52,202 nucleotides of DNA from Brachybacterium nesterenkovii. GTDB lineage: Bacteria > Actinomycetota > Actinomycetes > Actinomycetales > Dermabacteraceae. Both the position numbers and the translations under genes were made by a program. The number at the start of each line of letters is the position of its first letter. Positions within the stretch are counted from its first letter, which is position 1. The stretch spans positions 1-52,202 of the forward strand of contig NZ_FWFG01000014.1 in the NCBI RefSeq assembly GCF_900163655.1, in the 5' to 3' direction. The notes under the pieces are model-generated. The model did no database searches and was not told where the DNA came from. It was given only the letters and a program-made list of their open reading frames with translations. Shown piece after piece: positions 48,143-52,202 of this stretch.

Positions 48143-49293
48143 TGCGCATCCTCCATCTGATCCACGCGACGACGTTCGGCGGGGTCGAGGCCGCCGCCGA
48201 GCACCTGCGGCGCGCGCTCGGCAGCGGTCGTCCCGACGCCGCCGCGCAGGGCACCGTCGAGCAGGGCGCCGTCGAGCACCGGAATGCCGCGCACGAGGAC
48301 ATCTCCTACACCGTGGCGGCCCTCGCGGGCGCGCCGGCGGGGCAGCAGGCCGTCGAGGCCGACATCGCGGGCGAGGGCGTCAACAGCCCCCGCGCGGCAC
48401 TCCGCCTGCTCCGCGAGGTGCGGCGCACCCGTCCGGACGTGCTGGTCACGTCGCTGTGGCGCGTCGTCGCCCTGGGGCCCCTGGCCCGCCGTCTCTCCCC
48501 CGGGACCCGCTGGGTCGCCTGGGTGCACCTGTCGCAGTACACGAACGCCGCCGATCGGGCGGTCCACCAGTGGGCCCTGCCCCGCGCCGACCTCATCCTG
48601 TGCGACTCCGACGCCTCCTACGAGGCGATCGTACGGCCCGCGCTCGCCCGCGCCGGCGCCGCCGTGCCGCTGCGCATCGTGCGCCCCGAGTCGACCCCCC
48701 TGGTCGCAGACGGCCCCGGCCGCACGGCCCCCGCCTACGACGAGCCGCTGCGGCTCGTGTTCTGGGGCCGCATGGCGCGCCAGAAGCGGCTGGACCTCGT
48801 GATCGAGCTGGCAGACGAGATCGGGCGGCGCCGCGAGGCCGGTGTCGAGCTGCTCATCGCCGGGCCTGACGACGGCGAGCGGGAGGCCCTCGAGGCCCGC
48901 GCCGCCGCCGGTCCGGGCACCGAGATCACGTTCTCCGGCCCGCTGGATCGCGACGGCGTGGCCGCCGCGGCCTCCTGGGCGCACATGTACGTGCAGCTCT
49001 CGGACTTCGAGGGATTCGCGATGGCCGCGCACGAGGCTCTCGCCGCGGGCATGGTCTGCGTGCTGACCCCCGTCGGCGATCTCGCCGTCGACGTCACCGA
49101 CGGCGTCGATGCGATCCTCCATGCCGGAGACGTGCCCGCGACCGCGGACCGCGCGATCGCCCTGGCGGCGGACCCTGCAGCGTTCGACTCCCTGGGCCGG
49201 GCCGCGCGCTCCACCGCGACCTCGACCTTCGCCGACGACTTCGCGGCCGCCTGCCGCGACGCGGTCCGCGGCACCGGGGGCGGCGAGGCCTGA
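48142..49293 (+). CDS. Glycosyltransferase family 4-type protein
   Basis: The 383-residue protein starts [22 protein letters not shown], the GT4 N-terminal loop. It has WVAWVHLSQYTNAADRAVHQW, DLILCDSDASYEAI, and the C-terminal nucleotide-sugar site FWGRMARQKRLDLVIELAD with DFEGFAMAAHEALAAG (the E-x7-E motif region). It would add a sugar to the lipid-linked unit in the cytoplasm. The start overlaps the previous stop by 1 nt, and the stop overlaps the next gene. Donor and linkage cannot be predicted. Confidence 0.88.
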   Translation: MRILHLIHATTFGGVEAAAEHLRRALGSGRPDAAAQGTVEQGAVEHRNAAHEDISYTVAALAGAPAGQQAVEADIAGEGVNSPRAALRLLREVRRTRPDVLVTSLWRVVALGPLARRLSPGTRWVAWVHLSQYTNAADRAVHQWALPRADLILCDSDASYEAIVRPALARAGAAVPLRIVRPESTPLVADGPGRTAPAYDEPLRLVFWGRMARQKRLDLVIELADEIGRRREAGVELLIAGPDDGEREALEARAAAGPGTEITFSGPLDRDGVAAAASWAHMYVQLSDFEGFAMAAHEALAAGMVCVLTPVGDLAVDVTDGVDAILHAGDVPATADRAIALAADPAAFDSLGRAARSTATSTFADDFAAACRDAVRGTGGGEA

Positions 49294-50444
49294 TGGCGAT
49301 GCGGGGTCTGGGCAACCAGCTGGCGGTGGTGGTCATCGCCGGCTGCGCGATCGTCGCCGCGCCCTGGATGCGCGGGATCCTCCCCGGGCAGTTCCTGCTC
49401 GACGACGCGCATCTGCGCGACTCCATCGCCGGGAACCTGCTGCTGGGCGACGCCGAGGGGTTCGTCGCGGTGGCCGGCTACTACCGCGCGCTCGGGCTCG
49501 CGGGCTCGCCGCCGGCCGCGGCCCTCGTGGCGATCGTGCTGTTCACCGCAGCGATCTTCCTGGCGATCGGCTGGGAGCGCCTGCGCGATCTCGACGTGAT
49601 CGGGCTCGGCGCCATCGGGGCCTCGTACGTGCTGGCCCTGGCCTACCTCGCGCAGTACTCCAAGGAGCTGTTCACGCTGGCCGTGGTGACCGCGGCCCTC
49701 GCGATGCCCCGCAGCCGGTGGGGCGATGCGGGCATCGTGCTCGCGTGCCTGGCCTACGCGGGGACGGTCCGCTCGTACTGGGTGATCATCGCCGTCCTGT
49801 TCGTCCTCTGGCGGATCGCCCTGGCCCGGCTGCGCCAGCCCCTCCTGCTCCTGCTCGTACCGGTCCTCGCCTATGCGGCGATGGCACCGGTGTTCGACGC
49901 GATGCTGGGCGGTCTGCAGTCCCAGCGGGAATGGGCCAACGCGGAGCGCGCCTCGACCTCCGACGCCGCCTCGCTCATCCAGAGCCCGATCCCGGGCGCC
50001 ACCGGGGTGCTCGGCGTCGTGTCCGCGCTCATCATGGTGGTGCTCCTCATCGCGCCGGTGCCGCTGGCCGCGAGCGGCTCCCCGTACCACGTGGCGAGCG
50101 CCGCGCTGATCCTGGGCATCTGGTGCGTCGCGCTGCATCCGGTGGTCACCGGGCGTTTCGGCGCACGACCGGCCGTGATGAGCGTCCGGGCCGCCCGCGC
50201 CGCGTCCCTCCTGCTGTCCCTGCTGCTGGTGCAGTCCCTCTTCGAGCCCGACTACGGCTCCTACCTCAAGCACCTCACGCCGATGCTCCCCCTCGTGATC
50301 GCCCTGCTCCCGGCCGCCTCCTCGACGCGGCCCGGCAGCGCCGCCGACGCCCCCGTCGGAGCCCCCGACGGCGTCGGGGGCTCCGACCCCGGCACCGCCA
50401 CGCCCGCCCCGTCCTCGACCGCCCCCGCAGGAGGCCGCCCGTGA
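49293..50444 (+). CDS. Polytopic membrane protein, possible Wzy-type polymerase
   Basis: The 383-residue protein has about nine hydrophobic helices (e.g. QLAVVVIAGCAIVAAPW, PPAAALVAIVLFTAAIFLAIGW, VIGLGAIGASYVLALAYLAQ, GIVLACLAYAGTVRSYWVII, LLLLVPVLAYAAMAPVF) with a large outward loop (LGGLQSQREWANAERAS) before the last helices. Such architecture in the middle of an exopolysaccharide operon suggests an O-antigen/EPS polymerase. The ligase signature is not clear, so the assignment is contextual. The C-terminal tail (PGSAADAPVGAPDGVGG) is disordered. It overlaps both neighbours by 1 or 4 nt. Confidence 0.65.
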   Translation: MAMRGLGNQLAVVVIAGCAIVAAPWMRGILPGQFLLDDAHLRDSIAGNLLLGDAEGFVAVAGYYRALGLAGSPPAAALVAIVLFTAAIFLAIGWERLRDLDVIGLGAIGASYVLALAYLAQYSKELFTLAVVTAALAMPRSRWGDAGIVLACLAYAGTVRSYWVIIAVLFVLWRIALARLRQPLLLLLVPVLAYAAMAPVFDAMLGGLQSQREWANAERASTSDAASLIQSPIPGATGVLGVVSALIMVVLLIAPVPLAASGSPYHVASAALILGIWCVALHPVVTGRFGARPAVMSVRAARAASLLLSLLLVQSLFEPDYGSYLKHLTPMLPLVIALLPAASSTRPGSAADAPVGAPDGVGGSDPGTATPAPSSTAPAGGRP

Positions 50445-51592
50445 CCGTCCGCATCCTCCACGTCACCGACGCCTCGTCCTCCGGCGTGCTCGCGGCCGTG
50501 ACCTCGTTCGCCCGCGCCCAGGCCGCCGAGCCCGGTGTCGAGGCAACCTTCGCCTATGTGCCGCGCCACGACTCCCCGGAGCTGTCCGCGATCCAGGAGA
50601 TGGCCTCCCCGGCCGTGCGGGTCGAGCGCCTCACCGCCTCCGCGCGCGCTGCCGTCCCCGTCCTCGCAGCGCGCCTGCCGCTGCTGCTCGCACGCGGCCG
50701 CTACCACGTCATCCACGTCCACTCCTCGCGGGCCGGGCTGCTGGGCCGCATCGCCGCGCTCGTCACCGGTCGGCGCTCCCGCGCCGTCTACTCGCCCCAC
50801 TGCTTCGCCTTCGACCGCACCGACGGAGCGGCCGCGAAGCTCGCGGTCTTCCGCGGGCTCGAGCAGGCAGGCACCCTGGTCGGGCCGCGGCTCGTGCTGT
50901 GCTCGGCCTCGGAGGAGGAGCTGGCCCGGCGCACCCTGCCGGGCGTCCGCACCGCCGTCCTCGCCAACTCCGTCGACACCCGGGCCCTGTCCGACCTGGC
51001 CCAGCGCGTCCGCGCCGAGCGCCGGACCGCGGGCGCCGAGCGCCCCCTCCGGATCGTCCACGTCGGCAGGATCGCCGCGCAGAAGCGCCCGGCCGAGTTC
51101 GCCCGCATCGCCGCGGACTGGACCCGCCGCGCCGGCAGCGATCCCGACGCCCTCCCGGCCGCGGAGTTCCGCTGGCTCGGCGAGGGGGACCGCGCGCTGC
51201 TCGGGCCCGAGGTCTCCGTCAGCGGGTGGCTCTCGCCCGCACAGCTCCACGCCGAGCTCGCCGAGGCCGACCTGATGCTCTTCACCTCCGCCGGCGAGGG
51301 CATGCCGATCTCGGTCATCGAGGCCCAGGCGATGGGCGTCCCCGCCGTCGGGCACGCCGTCACCGGCGTCACGGACGTGGTCCGGGACGCCACCACCGGA
51401 ATCCTCGCGGAGGGCACCGACGAGCTCGCCGTCGCCCTCGAGCGCCTGGCCCGGGACACCGACGAGCGCAGCCGCATGTCCGAGGCCGCCGCCGCCCACG
51501 CGCGGACCTCGTTCGACACCTCAGACCTGGCCGCGCGCTCGTTCGCGGCCTACCGGACCATCGGAATCGACCTCACAGGAGACCACTCATGA
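50441..51592 (+). CDS. Glycosyltransferase family 4-type protein
   Basis: The 383-residue protein uses GTG 50441 (GTGA overlap with the polymerase stop). It starts VTVRILHVTDASSSGVLAAVTSF and carries YHVIHVHSSRAGLLGRIAAL, LVLCSASEEELARR, and the C-terminal domain IVHVGRIAAQKRPAEFARIA with TSAGEGMPISVIEAQAMGVPAVG (E-x7-E) and HAVTGVTDVV. This is the standard GT4 order. It would extend the repeat unit made by the upstream enzymes. Its substrate is unknown. The stop overlaps the Wzz-like gene. Confidence 0.9.
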   Translation: MTVRILHVTDASSSGVLAAVTSFARAQAAEPGVEATFAYVPRHDSPELSAIQEMASPAVRVERLTASARAAVPVLAARLPLLLARGRYHVIHVHSSRAGLLGRIAALVTGRRSRAVYSPHCFAFDRTDGAAAKLAVFRGLEQAGTLVGPRLVLCSASEEELARRTLPGVRTAVLANSVDTRALSDLAQRVRAERRTAGAERPLRIVHVGRIAAQKRPAEFARIAADWTRRAGSDPDALPAAEFRWLGEGDRALLGPEVSVSGWLSPAQLHAELAEADLMLFTSAGEGMPISVIEAQAMGVPAVGHAVTGVTDVVRDATTGILAEGTDELAVALERLARDTDERSRMSEAAAAHARTSFDTSDLAARSFAAYRTIGIDLTGDHS

Positions 51593-52170
51593 GCACCGAC
51601 GCCCTCTGGCACACCCTCCACACCTCCTGGTGGCTGATCGCCCTCGGAGCGCTGATCGGCGCGCTCCTGGCGGCGGGCGCCCTGATGGTCGCCCCCAAGA
51701 GCTACTCCTCGACGTCGACGGTGCTGGTGACCGCCGCCCCCGTGGACCCGGCCTCGACCGAGGACACCCTCGACTTCGCGCAGAAGCGCCTCCCCAACCT
51801 GGTGCAGATGGCCGGCTCCGGCGAGAGCCGCGCCCAGATCGCCGCGGCCGGAGGGATCGATGAGTCCGCCGTGGACTCGGCCGTCTCGTACGACATCCCC
51901 GAGGAGACGACGGTCATCGAGGTCACCGCCTCGGGCGAGACCGCCGAGGGCGCGCAGTCGCTGTCCGACGCCGCAGCGCAGACGCTCGTGCAGCACGCCG
52001 CGGACTCCTCCACGCAGGGCATCACGATGAGCGCCGAGGTGCTCGATGCGGCCGGCACCGGCGAGGTCGCGTCCCCGGGCCTGCCGATCGCGCTGGTCAC
52101 CGGCGCGCTCCTGGGAGCCCTGCTCGGTCTCGTGCTCGGCCTCGTCCGCGGGGCCCGGCGCCGGGTCTGA
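51589..52170 (+). CDS. Wzz-like chain-length/co-polymerase membrane protein
   Basis: The 193-residue protein starts MSTDALWHTLHTSWW, with a first helix (WWLIALGALIGALLAAGALMVA, about 14-35), then YSSTSTVLVT typical of Wzz/polysaccharide co-polymerase proteins, an extracytoplasmic part of about 120 residues (about 45-163), and a second helix (IALVTGALLGALLGLVLGLV, about 167-187) ending in RGARRRV. It resembles the transmembrane half of a bacterial tyrosine-kinase-type chain regulator without its kinase. The start overlaps the glycosyltransferase stop (ATGA). Downstream genes lie outside the window. Confidence 0.85.
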   Translation: MSTDALWHTLHTSWWLIALGALIGALLAAGALMVAPKSYSSTSTVLVTAAPVDPASTEDTLDFAQKRLPNLVQMAGSGESRAQIAAAGGIDESAVDSAVSYDIPEETTVIEVTASGETAEGAQSLSDAAAQTLVQHAADSSTQGITMSAEVLDAAGTGEVASPGLPIALVTGALLGALLGLVLGLVRGARRRV

Positions 52171-52202
52171 TCCCGCGGCCCCTGCCCCAGCCCCCTCCGT
52201 CC

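Overview
The window is about 52 kb of very GC-rich DNA in which nearly every real gene has G or C at the third codon position. Together with many apparently leaderless genes (a TANNNT box 6-7 nt before the start codon), a 3-gene-family style of DnaB without intein, MMPL and LDP-type envelope genes and strong U-less hairpin terminators, this points to an actinobacterial chromosome, most likely Micrococcales (a Brachybacterium/Dermabacteraceae-like genome is my guess; the genus is not proven from the sequence). No rRNA, tRNA, CRISPR array, phage module or insertion sequence was found.

Layout. 1-9 kb: a methionine-rich 46-codon ORF, a winged-helix regulator, a hairpin-dense convergent gap, a PP2C-type phosphatase, a SNF2-family helicase coupled to a SWIM zinc-finger protein, and a serine hydrolase. 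9-18.9 kb: a membrane Ser/Thr kinase, small membrane and lipoprotein genes, a GNAT acetyltransferase, an HSL-type esterase, a CsbD-like stress protein, a YkfB/YkfC-like muropeptide-recycling pair (dipeptide epimerase plus SH3b-NlpC/P60 peptidase) and a cytoplasmic class A beta-lactamase-like hydrolase. 19-24.7 kb: a damaged aromatic catabolic cluster of the homoprotocatechuate type: an AraC regulator and an MHS-family transporter joined tail to tail by what looks like a deletion, a fumarylacetoacetate-hydrolase/RraA fusion, a GntR-FCD regulator with three GTATAC-type operators, a truncated HpaE-like aldehyde dehydrogenase and an intact succinate-semialdehyde dehydrogenase. 25-31 kb: YetF-like membrane protein, 2H phosphoesterase, replicative helicase DnaB, a VapBC-like pair, a membrane protein/PadR operon, DinB-like and DoxX proteins. 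31-43.6 kb: a helical-repeat protein, an MMPL and a large RND pump, a 985-residue polytopic protein and a MATE exporter. 43.7-52.2 kb: an exopolysaccharide locus (glycoside hydrolase and FAD oxidoreductase in one direction; sugar-phosphate transferase, two glycosyltransferases, a polymerase-like protein and a Wzz-like protein in the other, each overlapping the next by 1 or 4 nt).

How the parts work together. The catabolic cluster would feed succinate semialdehyde to the last enzyme, but key intermediate genes are missing or broken. The exopolysaccharide operon would start a lipid-linked repeat unit, elongate it, polymerise it and set its length; no dedicated flippase is visible. The epimerase/endopeptidase pair and the penicillin-recognising-fold hydrolases suggest cell-wall peptide turnover.

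Most interesting signals: (1) short tandem duplications that include or abut the stop codon at several unrelated genes; (2) two deletion-like junctions inside one catabolic cluster; (3) the methionine-rich micro-ORF before the first regulator; (4) a consistent leaderless -10/start-codon architecture for about 13 genes; (5) operator arrays for the GntR and PadR regulators; (6) an 84-nt and a 70-nt near-perfect inverted repeat between convergent genes.
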